Positions 8,368-17,900 of a DNA stretch of 64,000 nt are shown here, one piece after another. The notes under the pieces were generated by a model, which was not told the origin of the DNA, made no database searches, and worked only from the letters and a program-made list of their open reading frames with translations. The translations under genes were made by a program, and so were the position numbers. This DNA is from Parapristionchus giblindavisi (taxonomy: Eukaryota; Nematoda; Chromadorea; Rhabditida; Diplogasteridae). The stretch covers positions 146,501 through 210,500 of the forward strand of contig CALSFV010000361.1 in NCBI GenBank assembly GCA_943737045.1, in the 5' to 3' direction. Each line of letters opens with the position of its first letter. Within the stretch, counting starts at the first letter, position 1.

Positions 8368-9285
8368 CTATCTGGGCTTGGTTGAGCGTAGAGATCTCTT
8401 GACTTCTGGGACTGGGGTTACGGTAGCGGCGGACGAAGCATCAGATACGGTAGGAGATCGTTGTCCGAGAATCGATGTATCAGCAGCAGCCGGAGGACCT
8501 GAGAAAACATGAGGACCAGTATTGTTCAGATCAGATATTTGAAGGGGTCCGGGTGGAACTGTAGGATTAGGGATACGGTAGTTGTCTGGCAGAGGGCGGT
8601 GAGGTTCTTTGAAGCGATGTACGGAGATGTCACGAACTCCATACATAAGGCATCCAGCTTGAAGATTCATACGGCGAACATCCTCCTTAGCCTTTCTCTC
8701 CAAGCTAAGTTCAGTGGGGTTCAGATCACGTCTGATATAGCTTCCAGGAAACGTAGCTAGAGGGGCAGGGCGACCATTACGGCGAATAGCAGATAGAAAT
8801 AGATCTCTTTGTGTGTCACTCTTGAATGATATCTTGATAGGCCGTCTGTGTGGAGTCCTATCAGCAGGGTATCGAGTGAACTGGATCTCTTGTTTATTGA
8901 AAGAATCAATTAAATCTTGAGATTTGGTTGAATCGATAAGCTTAGAAACTAGATCTTGATCTTTGGCCTGTCTTCCATTATCATCTACATCCTTGTCTTC
9001 AGAACATCCAACAATCACAGCACGTAGTTTCTTGTCTGGATACCGATTTGCATCGACGACTAATTGATTCAACATTGAATATGCAGATTCTATATTGATA
9101 ATGGAATGAGGAGAAGTGTCACGTGGATTGGATGATTGAGATGATGAGCAACTACAGACACGAGTCTTGAGTGCAATCAATACTTCAGCCAAAATCTTCT
9201 CGATCTTATCAACACTCTCCTGAGTTGCGAACTTGGGAGGACGAGTAGATGAGACAGCAGAACGAGGAGGAGATGAACGGGCCAT
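8368..9285 (-). CDS. LINE ORF1 protein
   Basis: About 305 residues from MARSS at 9285. An in-frame Met 17 codons upstream (9336) is possible, but the stretch between looks untranslated. The N-terminus is Ser/Pro/Arg-rich, followed by a short amphipathic stretch (KIEKILAEVLIALKTRV) that could oligomerise. A conserved-looking core follows, with FPGSYIRRDLNPTELSLERK and GVRDISVHRFKEP, resembling RNA-binding ORF1 C-terminal domains of LINEs. I see no CCHC zinc knuckle. The likely role is RNA binding and packaging of the element transcript. The stop is UAG, after which ORF2 continues in the same frame. No internal stops or frameshifts are seen. Confidence 0.75.
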   Translation of the reverse strand: MARSSPPRSAVSSTRPPKFATQESVDKIEKILAEVLIALKTRVCSCSSSQSSNPRDTSPHSIINIESAYSMLNQLVVDANRYPDKKLRAVIVGCSEDKDVDDNGRQAKDQDLVSKLIDSTKSQDLIDSFNKQEIQFTRYPADRTPHRRPIKISFKSDTQRDLFLSAIRRNGRPAPLATFPGSYIRRDLNPTELSLERKAKEDVRRMNLQAGCLMYGVRDISVHRFKEPHRPLPDNYRIPNPTVPPGPLQISDLNNTGPHVFSGPPAAADTSILGQRSPTVSDASSAATVTPVPEVKRSLRSTKPR

Positions 9286-9450
9286 AATACCGGGTCGAAT
9301 ATTGATTGAATATAGTAGTTCCCAATGAGGGCGCACCTGATTAGGAGGGTTTTATAGTCACTCGGGACGACCTCAGCCGCAGCGTAAGATGGGAACGGCC
9401 GTTGAAATTGACTTGAGACGAGAGCGAAAAAAAAGACGACCGGTCAACGG
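9286..9450 (-). other. Probable LINE 5' untranslated region
   Basis: GC-richer than its surroundings (for example GACGACCTCAGCCGCAGCG) and lying upstream of ORF1 on the minus strand. It probably holds the internal promoter of the element. The 5' border is somewhere before the ATGA repeats at 9451, without a visible target duplication. Confidence 0.45.
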
Positions 9451-9473
9451 ATGATGAATGATGATGAATGAAT
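9451..9473. repeat. Short (ATGA)n-like repeat
   Basis: ATGATGAATGATGATGAATG-type simple sequence directly adjoining the hairpin to its right. Confidence 0.7.
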
Positions 9474-9531
9474 GTTAGTGCTGGATGAACATTATTGAAT
9501 ATTCAATCAATAATGTTCATCCAGCACTAAC
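9474..9531. repeat. Perfect 25-bp-arm hairpin
   Basis: GTTAGTGCTGGATGAACATT and the next five bases (9474-9498) are exactly complementary to 9507-9531, with an 8-nt spacer ATATTCAA. The perfection implies a recent foldback insertion or fresh palindrome formation. No target duplication is evident. Confidence 0.9.
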
Positions 9532-9930
9532 CCCTCCATGTCCATCTCCTAGGAATATCTGCAAAAGTAGCGGTCGAGGAGATGTCGATGGTATGATCTC
9601 CACATGTGATCCATGAAGACGAATACCGTATTCCTCTGTATCCGCTCAGGACGGCGATGAAAGGGCACGAGGAGTGACGTCACCATCTCAATGATAAATC
9701 GATAATTTGAAATGTGATATTTGAACTATCACAATATTGATTCAAGTTAACTTCAATTATGAACTCATTGCCAGTGAAAGCTTCGAAAGCCTGACATGAA
9801 GTAGACGCTGCCTTTGATTCTCGCACAGGAAATTTACTTTTAATTTACTTACTTTTCATTTTCTGAATTAAAGAAATAATCGATAATTGATCGATAAGTA
9901 GTATAAATCCAACATTCACAAATCAAATCA
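9532..9930. other. Unassigned sequence left of the satellite
   Basis: About 400 bp without a recognisable gene. The first 170 bp are GC-richer (with a GAATACCGTATTC palindrome near 9629), and the rest is AT-rich with ATCGAT motifs. A TATAAA occurs at about 9902, just before the satellite edge. It has no supported role. Confidence 0.5.
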
Positions 9931-12786
9931 TAAATGTGCCAGGTTGACGCTGAATATCAGACTATCAATTCAATACCCGGCGTTTCACCACTTGATCACT
10001 ATTTTAAAATTAATCCACAATACGTGACGATTACAAAACATATTAATCAGAATGAATTTCGACCGATACTGGAATGAAATAAAAATAATTATTGTCATAC
10101 TTGGACGTAAACCATTTTTTTCCAAAATTCAATGCAGTTATCACCCTGTTCCCAGTTGTGTATTACTTTGTCCTACTAATACTTTATCAAGCATATCTAG
10201 ATCATGCTATTGTGAGTTTCACAGACCCGAGCTCCAGCCCAAAGAGCTCAGCCGGGGTCAGAACAAGACAGTGGTCATAGTCGAATCACTAGGGTCCAAG
10301 ACAAGCCTTATAATTCGCTTTAAACTTTATCTTTCTTTAACATCTTAATTTTTTTTAAGATAGCTCTGAAAAAAGGAATGATAGTCTCTGTTAGAAATTT
10401 TCCATTTGGAGAATGCTCTCGAGAGTTCTGAATTTTGACATTTCAAAAGTAACGTAAATTTACCAGGTTCACGCTGAATATCAGACTATCAATTCAATAC
10501 CCGGCGTTTCACTACTTGCTTATTATTTTTAAATTAATCCACGATAAGGTACGATTACAAAATATACTAATCAGAATGAATATCGACCGATACTGGAATG
10601 AAATAAAAATAATTATTGTCATACTTGGACGTAAACCATTTTTTTCCAAAATTCGATGCAGTTATCACCCTGTTCCCAGTTGTGTATTACTTTGTCCTAC
10701 TAATACTTTATCAAGCATATCTAGATCATGCTATTGTGAGTTTCACAGACCCGAGCTCCAGCCCAAAGAGCTCAGCCGGGGTCAGAACAAGACAGTGGTC
10801 ATAGTCGAATCACTAGGGTCCAAGACAAGCCTTATAATTCGCTTTAAACTTTATCTTTCTTTAACATCTTAATTTTTTTTAAGATAGCTCTGAAAAAAGG
10901 AATGATAGTCTCTGTTAGAAATTTTCCATTTGGAGAATGCTCTCGAGAGTTCTGAATTTTGACATTTCAAAAGTAACGTAAATTTACCAGGTTCACGCTG
11001 AATATCAGACTATCAATTCAATACCCGGCGTTTCACTACTTGCTTATTATTTTTAAATTAATCCACGATAAGGTACGATTACAAAATATACTAATCAGAA
11101 TGAATATCGACCGATACTGGAATGAAATAAAAATAATTATTGTCATACTTGGACGTAAACCATTTTTTTCCAAAATGTGATGCAGTTATCACCCTGTTCC
11201 CAGTTGTGTATTGCTTTGCCTTACTGATACTTTATCAAGCACATCTAGTGCATGCAATCGTGAGCTTCACAGACCCGAGCTCCTGCCCAAAGAGCTTAGC
11301 CGGGGTCAGAACAAGACAGTGGTCATAGTCGAATCACTAGGGTCCAAGACAAGCCTTATAATTCGCTTTAAACTTTATCTTTCTTTAACATCTTAATTTT
11401 TTTTAAGATAGCTCTGAAAAAAGGAATGATAGTCTCTGTTAGAAATTTTCCATTTGGAGAATGCTCTCGAGAGTTCTGAATTTTGACATTTCAAAAGTAA
11501 CGTAAATTTACCAGGTTCACGCTAAATATCAGACTATCAATTCAATACCCGGCGTTTCACTACTTGCTTATTATTTTTAAATTAATCCACGATAAGTTAC
11601 GATTACAAAATATACTAATCAGAATGAATATCGACCGATACTGGAATGAAATAAAAATAATTATTGTCATACTTGGACGTAAACCATTTTTTCCAAAATG
11701 TGATGCAGTTATCACCCTGTTCCCAGTTGTGTATTGCTTTGCCTTACTGATACTTTATCAAGCACATCTAGTGCATGCAATCGTGAGCTTCACAGACCCG
11801 AGCTCCTGCCCAAAGAGCTTAGCCGGGGTCAGAACAAGACAGTGGTCATAGCCGAATCATGAGAGTCCAAGAAAAGACTTATAATTCGCTTCAAACTTTA
11901 TCTTTCTTTAACATCTTAATTTTTTTCAGATAGCTCTGAAAAAAGGAATGATAGTCTCTGTTAGAAATTTTCCATTTGGAGAATGCTCTCGAGAGTTCTG
12001 AATTTTGACATTTCAAAAGTGACGTAAATTTACCAGGTTGACGCTGAATATCAGACTATCAATTCAATACCCGGCGTTTCACTACTTGCTTATTATTTTA
12101 CATTAATCCACGATAATTGACGATTACAAAATATACTAATCAGAATGAATATCGACCGATACTGGATGGAAATAAATATAATTCTTGTCATACTTGGACG
12201 TAAACTATTTTTTTTCCAAAATTCGATGCAGTTATCACCCTGTTCCCAGTTGTGTATTACTTTGTCCTACTAATACTTTATCAAGCATATCTAGAGCATG
12301 CTATTGTGAGTTTCACAGACCCGAGCTCCTGCCCAAAGAGCTTAGCCGGGGTCAGAACCAGACAGTGGTCATAGTCGAATCACTAGGGTCCAAGAAAAGC
12401 CTTATAATTCGCTTTAAACTTTATCTTTCTTTAATATCTTAAAATTTTTGGATAGCTCTGAAAAAAGGAGTGATAGTCTCTGTTAGAAATTTTCCATTTG
12501 GAGAATGCTGTCGAGAGTTCTGAATTTTGACATTTCAAAAGTGACGTAAATTTACCAGGTTCACGCTGAATATCAGACTATCAATTCAATATCCGGCGTT
12601 TGACCACTTGCTTATTATTTTTAAATTAATCCACGATAATTGACGATTACAAAATATACTAATCAGAATGAATATCGACCGATGCTGGAATGATATAAAA
12701 ATAATTATTGTCATACTTGGACGTAAACCATTTTTTTTCCAAAATTCGATGCAGTTATCACCTTGTTCCCAGTTGTGTATTACTTA

Positions 12787-13117
12787 CAAGGGAACTACCC
12801 CAGCTTGCTTTTTTCAAACTGTATGAAATTTTGCATAGGCATAGCTGAACATATTATAAGATCAGGTGTGAAGTCTAGAAATTCTGGCAGGCAATAGCCG
12901 AGCCAGAAAATTGGTCCAAAGTTTTGACCCAGGTGCAGTTAAGTTTCACACGCTCTGTGTCAAACCGATTTTACGATTCATAGTCTGTTCCCTGAAGGGC
13001 AAGAACAAGTGGATCGGTGGTGTAGTGGCGAAGTGTCTTCAGTTACTTGGCAATAGTAGTGGGTTCGATGCCGCTATGCTGCTGCTTTTTTTTGCATTTT
13101 TTTCAGAGATCGATAAA
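12787..13117 (+). repeat. Left 331-bp TIR of insertion A
   Basis: Complementary to 14178-14508, nearly perfect by eye, with one difference near CAGAGATCG versus CAAAGATCG. It carries a tRNA-like segment and a T8 run. The 81-codon frame at 12911 recurs as a 69-codon frame on the other arm, which is a consequence of the inversion and not evidence for a gene. Confidence 0.9.
13011..13093 (+). other. tRNA-like Pol III promoter sequence in left TIR
   Basis: A box-like TGGTGTAGTGG (13018-13028) is followed 33 bp later by a B box-like GGTTCGATGCC (13062-13072), with AGTGG/CCGCT pairing around the T loop. T8 (13086-13093) could terminate Pol III. The T loop is one base too long and the 5' acceptor (GGATCGG) has no 3' partner, so this is not a working tRNA. 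It is a tRNA-derived (SINE-like) segment. Confidence 0.55.
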
Positions 13118-13382
13118 AATTCAATAAATGTTTATTCAATGGTAAAATTTAAATAATGAAGTATTCTCTTGACGAATCTAAATTTCATATTGCGTATTTA
13201 TCGTTTGTAACTTGATAATGATAGGACATGGTGGTGGCACATTTAATGTAATTTATCATCACAACAGAACATTACAATATTACAATAAGAACAGAACAGA
13301 AAATTACAATAATGTAGATGAATAGGGAGAATTTGGAGTTCAAATATGAAAGGAAAGAGAATCAAGAAATGTATACAAGAGA
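13118..13382. other. Internal AT-rich part of insertion A
   Basis: Sequence between the left TIR and the nested inverted repeat. It is AT-rich, with repeated ACAGAACATTACAATA-type stretches around 13262-13310. No gene is seen. Confidence 0.5.
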
Positions 13383-13808
13383 TATATGAGGCCGTTTGCG
13401 AGAAAGTCGAACAAGGTCTGGTACATCAATTTTTCAAAAACCTGTGAGAAGGGGTTCTCAAGGGTGCTGATGACGATGGGCATGTTCATTTTGCACCTGG
13501 AGTCACCGTTGAGGCCAGACGGCGTCGCGTTGAAATCGCGTTTTTGGTCATTTAGACAGGCGTGATCGTCATCAAATTCTACACCGGAAACATTGGTCTG
13601 TTAATTTTAGCACCATCAGGCGACAAGAAATGACCAAAAACGCGATTTCAACGCGACCCCGTCTGGCCTCAACGGTGACTCCAGGTGCAAAATGAACATG
13701 CCCATCGTCATCAGCACCCTTGAGAACCCCTTCTCACAGGTTTTCGAAAAATTGATGTACCGGACCCCAGCCACTCTTGCTCTACTCTCTCGCAAACGGC
13801 CTCATATA
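13383..13808. repeat. Nested inverted repeat inside insertion A
   Basis: Arms at 13383-13553 and 13628-13808, with a 74-bp spacer, are complementary over most of their length (TATATGAGGCCGTTTGCGAG against CTCGCAAACGGCCTCATATA). A few indels near 13405-13425 and 13760-13785 account for the length difference. It is GC-richer than the rest of the element. The right arm overlaps the end of the decayed reading frame, so the left arm looks like an inverted duplicate of transposon coding DNA. Confidence 0.85.
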
Positions 13809-14030
13809 CGAAAGATCATCATCTGCATTCCAGTCAGGGTCCGCTTCCTCGTCTTCATCCCTTAACAGATCAGACTCCGATTCAACGTCCAACTCTCCTT
13901 CTTCACCACTCCGAAGAATATTGATAAGTTCTTGAGCGACTTTTGACTATCTACGAGTAAGCAACGATGTATCCTGAGGGGTCCCAAAGACTTGAATCAG
14001 TCGACCAATGACTCTATCGGAAGAAAACAT
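13782..14030 (-). pseudogene. Decayed ORF remnant in insertion A
   Basis: A minus-strand frame from MFSSDRVIGRL (14030) through VFGTPQDTSLLTRR has a stop at codon 28. It then reads SKVAQELINILRSGEEGE and a strongly acidic stretch with DEDEEADPDW, ending in YMRPFARE at 13782. Total 82 codons. An acidic N-terminal region is common in transposases, so this may be the relic of the element's own enzyme, but I cannot assign a family. Reading frames in the nested arms (for example MNMPIVISTLENPFSQVF on the plus strand) are alternatives. Confidence 0.4.
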
Positions 14031-14177
14031 TGGGAATAAACTACACGGAATGACAAAAAAGTGATTATCGCCGTACAAAATAGGTTGTGATAGATCAATT
14101 GATCGAATATATATTGGGAATAGACAATTGTTTAATTGAAAACAAGTATGAATTTCATGAAATCAAAGAATCAACTA

Positions 14178-14508
14178 TTTATCGATCTTTGAAAAAAATG
14201 CAAAAAAAAGCAGCAGCATAGCGGCATCGAACCCACTACTATTGCCAAGTAACTGAAGACACTTCGCCACTACACCACCGATCCACTTGTTCTTGCCCTT
14301 CAGGGAACAGACTATGAATCGTAAAATCGGTTTGACACAGAGCGTGTGAAACTTAACTGCACCTGGGTCAAAACTTTGGACCAATTTTCTGGCTCGGCTA
14401 TTGCCTGCCAGAATTTCTAGACTTCACACCTGATCTTATAATATGTTCAGCTATGCCTATGCAAAATTTCATACAGTTTGAAAAAAGCAAGCTGGGGTAG
14501 TTCCCTTG
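14178..14508 (-). repeat. Right 331-bp TIR of insertion A
   Basis: Inverted copy of 12787-13117. The tRNA-like segment appears here on the minus strand at 14284-14220, positioned exactly as expected from the left arm. Confidence 0.9.
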
Positions 14509-14929
14509 TTAGTCCTACTAATACTTTATCAAGCATATCTAGAGCATGCTATTGTGAGTTTCACAGACCCGAGCTCCTGCCCAAAGAGCTTAGCCGGGGT
14601 CAGAACCAGACAGTGGTCATAGTCGAATCACTAGGGTCCAAGAAAAGCCTTATAATTCGCTTTAAACTTTATCTTTCTTTAATATCTTAAAATTTTTGGA
14701 TAGCTCTGAAAAAAGGAGTGATAGTCTCTGTTAGAAATTTTCCATTTGGAGAATGCTGTCGAGAGTTCTGAATTTTGACATTTCAAAAGTGACGTAAATT
14801 TACCAGGTTCACGCTGAATATCAGACTATCAATTCAATATCCGGCGTTTGACCACTTGCTTATTATTTTTAAATTAATCCACGATAATTGACGATTACAA
14901 AATATACTAATCAGAATGAATATCGACCG

Positions 14930-17900
14930 ATGCTGGAATGATATAAAAATAATTATTGTCATACTTGGACGTAAACCATTTTTTTTCCAAAATTCGATGC
15001 AGTTATCACCTTGTTCCCAGTTGTGTATTACTTAGTCCTACTAATACTTTATCAAGCATATCTAGAGCATGCTATTGTGAGTTTCACAGACCCGAGCTCC
15101 TGCCCAAAGAGCCTAGCCGGGGTTAGAACCAGACAGTGGTCATAGTCGAATCACTAGGGTCCAAGAAAAGCCTTATAATTCGCTTTAAACTTTATCTTTC
15201 TTTAATATCTTGAAATTTTTGGATAGCTCTGAAAAAAAGGAATGATAGTCTCTGTTAGAAATTTTCCATTTGGAGAATGCTGTCGAGAGTTCTGAATTTT
15301 GACATTTCAAAAGTGACGTAAATGTGCCAGGTTGACGATGAATATCAGACTATCAATTCAATACCCGGCGTTTCACCACTTGATCACTATTTTAAAATTA
15401 ATCCACAATACGTGACGATTACAAAACATATTAATCAGAATGAATATCGACCGATACTGGAATGAAATAAAAATAATTATTGTCATACTTGGACGTAAAC
15501 CATTTTTTTCCAAAATTCGATGCAGTTATCACCCTGTTCCCAGTTGTGTATTACTTTGTCCTACAAATACTTTATTAAGCATATCTAGAGCATGCTATTG
15601 TGAGTTTCACAGACCCGAGCTCCAGCCCAAAGAGCTCAGCCGGGGTCAGAACAAGACAGTGGTCATTGCCGAATCACGAGAGTCCAAGAAAAGCCTTATA
15701 ATTCGCTTTAAACTTTATCTTTCTTTAACATCTTAAGTTTTTTGGATAGCTCTGAAAAAAGGAATGATAGTCTCTGTTAGAAATTGTCCATTTGGAGAAT
15801 GCTGTCGAGAGTTCTGAATTTTGACATTTCAAAAGTAACGTAAATTTACCAGGATCACGCTGAATATCAGACTATCAATTCAATACCCGGCGTTTCACTA
15901 CTTGATTATTATTTTTAAATTAATCCACGATAAGTTACAATTACAAAATATACTAATCAGAATGAATATCGACCGATACTGGAATGAAATAAAAATAATT
16001 ATTGTCATACTTGGACGTAAACCATTTTTTTCCAAAATGTGATGCAGTTATCACCCTGTTCCCAGTTGTGTATTACTTTGCCTTACTGATACTTTATCAA
16101 GCACATCTAGTGCATGCAATTGTGAGCTTCACAGACCCGAGCTCCTGCCCAAAGAGCTTAGCCGGGGTCAGAACAAGACAGTGGTCATAGCCGAATCACG
16201 AGAGTCCAAGAAAAGACTTATAATTCGCTTCAAACTTTATCTTTCTTTAACATCTTAATTTTTTTCAGATAGCTCTGAAAAAAAGAATGATAGTCTCTGT
16301 TAGAAATTTTCCATTTGGAGAATGCTCTCGAGAGTTCTGAATTTTGACATTTCAAAAGTGACGTAAATTTACCAGGTTGACGCTGAATATCAGACTATCA
16401 ATTCAATACCCGGCGTTTCACTACTTCCTTATTATTTTACATTAATCCACGATAATTGACGATTACAAAATATACTAATCAGAATGAATATCGACCGATA
16501 CTGGATTGAAATAAATATAATTCTTGTCATACTTGGACGTAAACTATTTTTTTTGCAAAATTCGATGCAGTTATCACCCTGTTCCCAGTTGTGTATTACT
16601 TTGTCCTACTAATACTTTATCAAGCATATCTAGAGCATGCTATTGTGAGTTTCACAGACCCGAGCTCCTGCCCAAAGAGCTTAGCCGGGGTCAGAACAAG
16701 ACAGTGGTCATAGCCGAATCACGAGAGTCCAAGAAAAGCCTTATAATTCGCTTTAAACTTTATCTTTCTTTAACATCTTAAGTTTTTTGGATAGCTCTGA
16801 AAAAAGGAATGATAGTCTCTGTTAGAAATTTTCCATTTGGAGAATGCTGTCGAGAGTTCTGAATTTTGACATTTCAAAAGTAACGTAAATTTACCAGGAT
16901 CACGCTGAATATCAGACTATCAATTCAATACCCGGCGTTTCACTACTTGATTATTATTTTTAAATTAATCCACGATAAGTTACAATTACAAAATATACTA
17001 ATCAGAATGAATATCGACCGATACTGGAATGAAATAAAAATAATTATTGTCATACTTGGACGTAAACCATTTTTTTCCAAAATGTGATGCAGTTATCACC
17101 CTGTTCCCAGTTGTGTATTACTTTGCCTTACTGATACTTTATCAAGCACATCTAGTGCATGCAATTGTGAGCTTCACAGACCCGAGCTCCTGCCCAAAGA
17201 GCTTAGCCGGGGTCAGAACAAGACAGTGGTCATAGCCGAATCACGAGAGTCCAAGAAAAGACTTATAATTCGCTTCAAACTTTATCTTTCTTTAACATCT
17301 TAATTTTTTTCAGATAGCTCTGAAAAAAAGAATGATAGTCTCTGTTAGAAATTTTCCATTTGGAGAATGCTCTCGAGAGTTCTGAATTTTGACATTTCAA
17401 AAGTGACGTAAATTTACCAGGTTGACGCTGAATATCAGACTATCAATTCAATACCCGGCGTTTCACTACTTCCTTATTATTTTACATTAATCCACGATAA
17501 TTGACGATTACAAAATATACTAATCAGAATGAATATCGACCGATACTGGATTGAAATAAATATAATTCTTGTCATACTTGGACGTAAACTATTTTTTTTG
17601 CAAAATTCGATGCAGTTATCACCCTGTTCCCAGTTGTGTATTACTTTGTCCTACTAATACTTTATCAAGCATATCTAGAGCATGCTATTGTGAGTTTCAC
17701 AGACCCGAGCTCCTGCCCAAAGAGCTTAGCCGGGGTCAGAACAAGACAGTGGTCATAGCCGAATCACGAGAGTCCAAGAAAAGCCTTATAATTCGCTTTA
17801 AACTTTATCTTTCTTTAACATCTTAAGTTTTTTGGATAGCTCTGAAAAAAGGAATGATAGTCTCTGTTAGAAATTTTCCATTTGGAGAATGCTGTCGAGA

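Larger units (their letters stand above)
5331..9440 (-). mobile_element. CR1/Jockey-group non-LTR retrotransposon (LINE), near full length
   Basis: On the minus strand the order is 5' untranslated region (about 9440-9286), ORF1, ORF2 with an APE-type endonuclease followed by reverse transcriptase, a 140-bp 3' untranslated region, AATAAA (5359-5354) and a (GAAA)n tail ending near 5331. The RT signature (SGVPQG, GPLLFILYIND, YADD) and N-terminal endonuclease place it in the Jockey/CR1 group. I cannot fix the clade. ORF2 has one frameshift near 7205 and lacks an AUG. The 5' end is not sharply defined, and I found no target-site duplication. Confidence 0.85.
12787..14508. mobile_element. Insertion A: 1.72-kb non-autonomous TIR transposon, TTA target duplication
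   Basis: Satellite sequence is interrupted after TATTACTTA and resumes with TTAGTCCTACTAATAC, so TTA (12784-12786 and 14509-14511) is duplicated. The inserted DNA begins CAAGGGAACTACCCCAGC and ends with its complement. The terminal inverted repeats are 331 bp each (12787-13117, 14178-14508). The middle holds a nested inverted repeat and a decayed reading frame, but no intact transposase. The 3-bp TTA duplication is compatible with PIF/Harbinger-like or other 3-bp-duplicating families. The terminal sequence does not let me assign one. Confidence 0.9.

Noticed and set aside
13011..13075. Functional tRNA gene
   Set aside because: The acceptor stem has no 3' partner, the T loop is too long, and no sound anticodon arm is visible.
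12911..13156. 81-codon plus-strand frame and its 69-codon minus-strand twin at 14384-14175
   Set aside because: Both are the same TIR sequence in opposite orientation, over the tRNA-like segment. There is no protein similarity.
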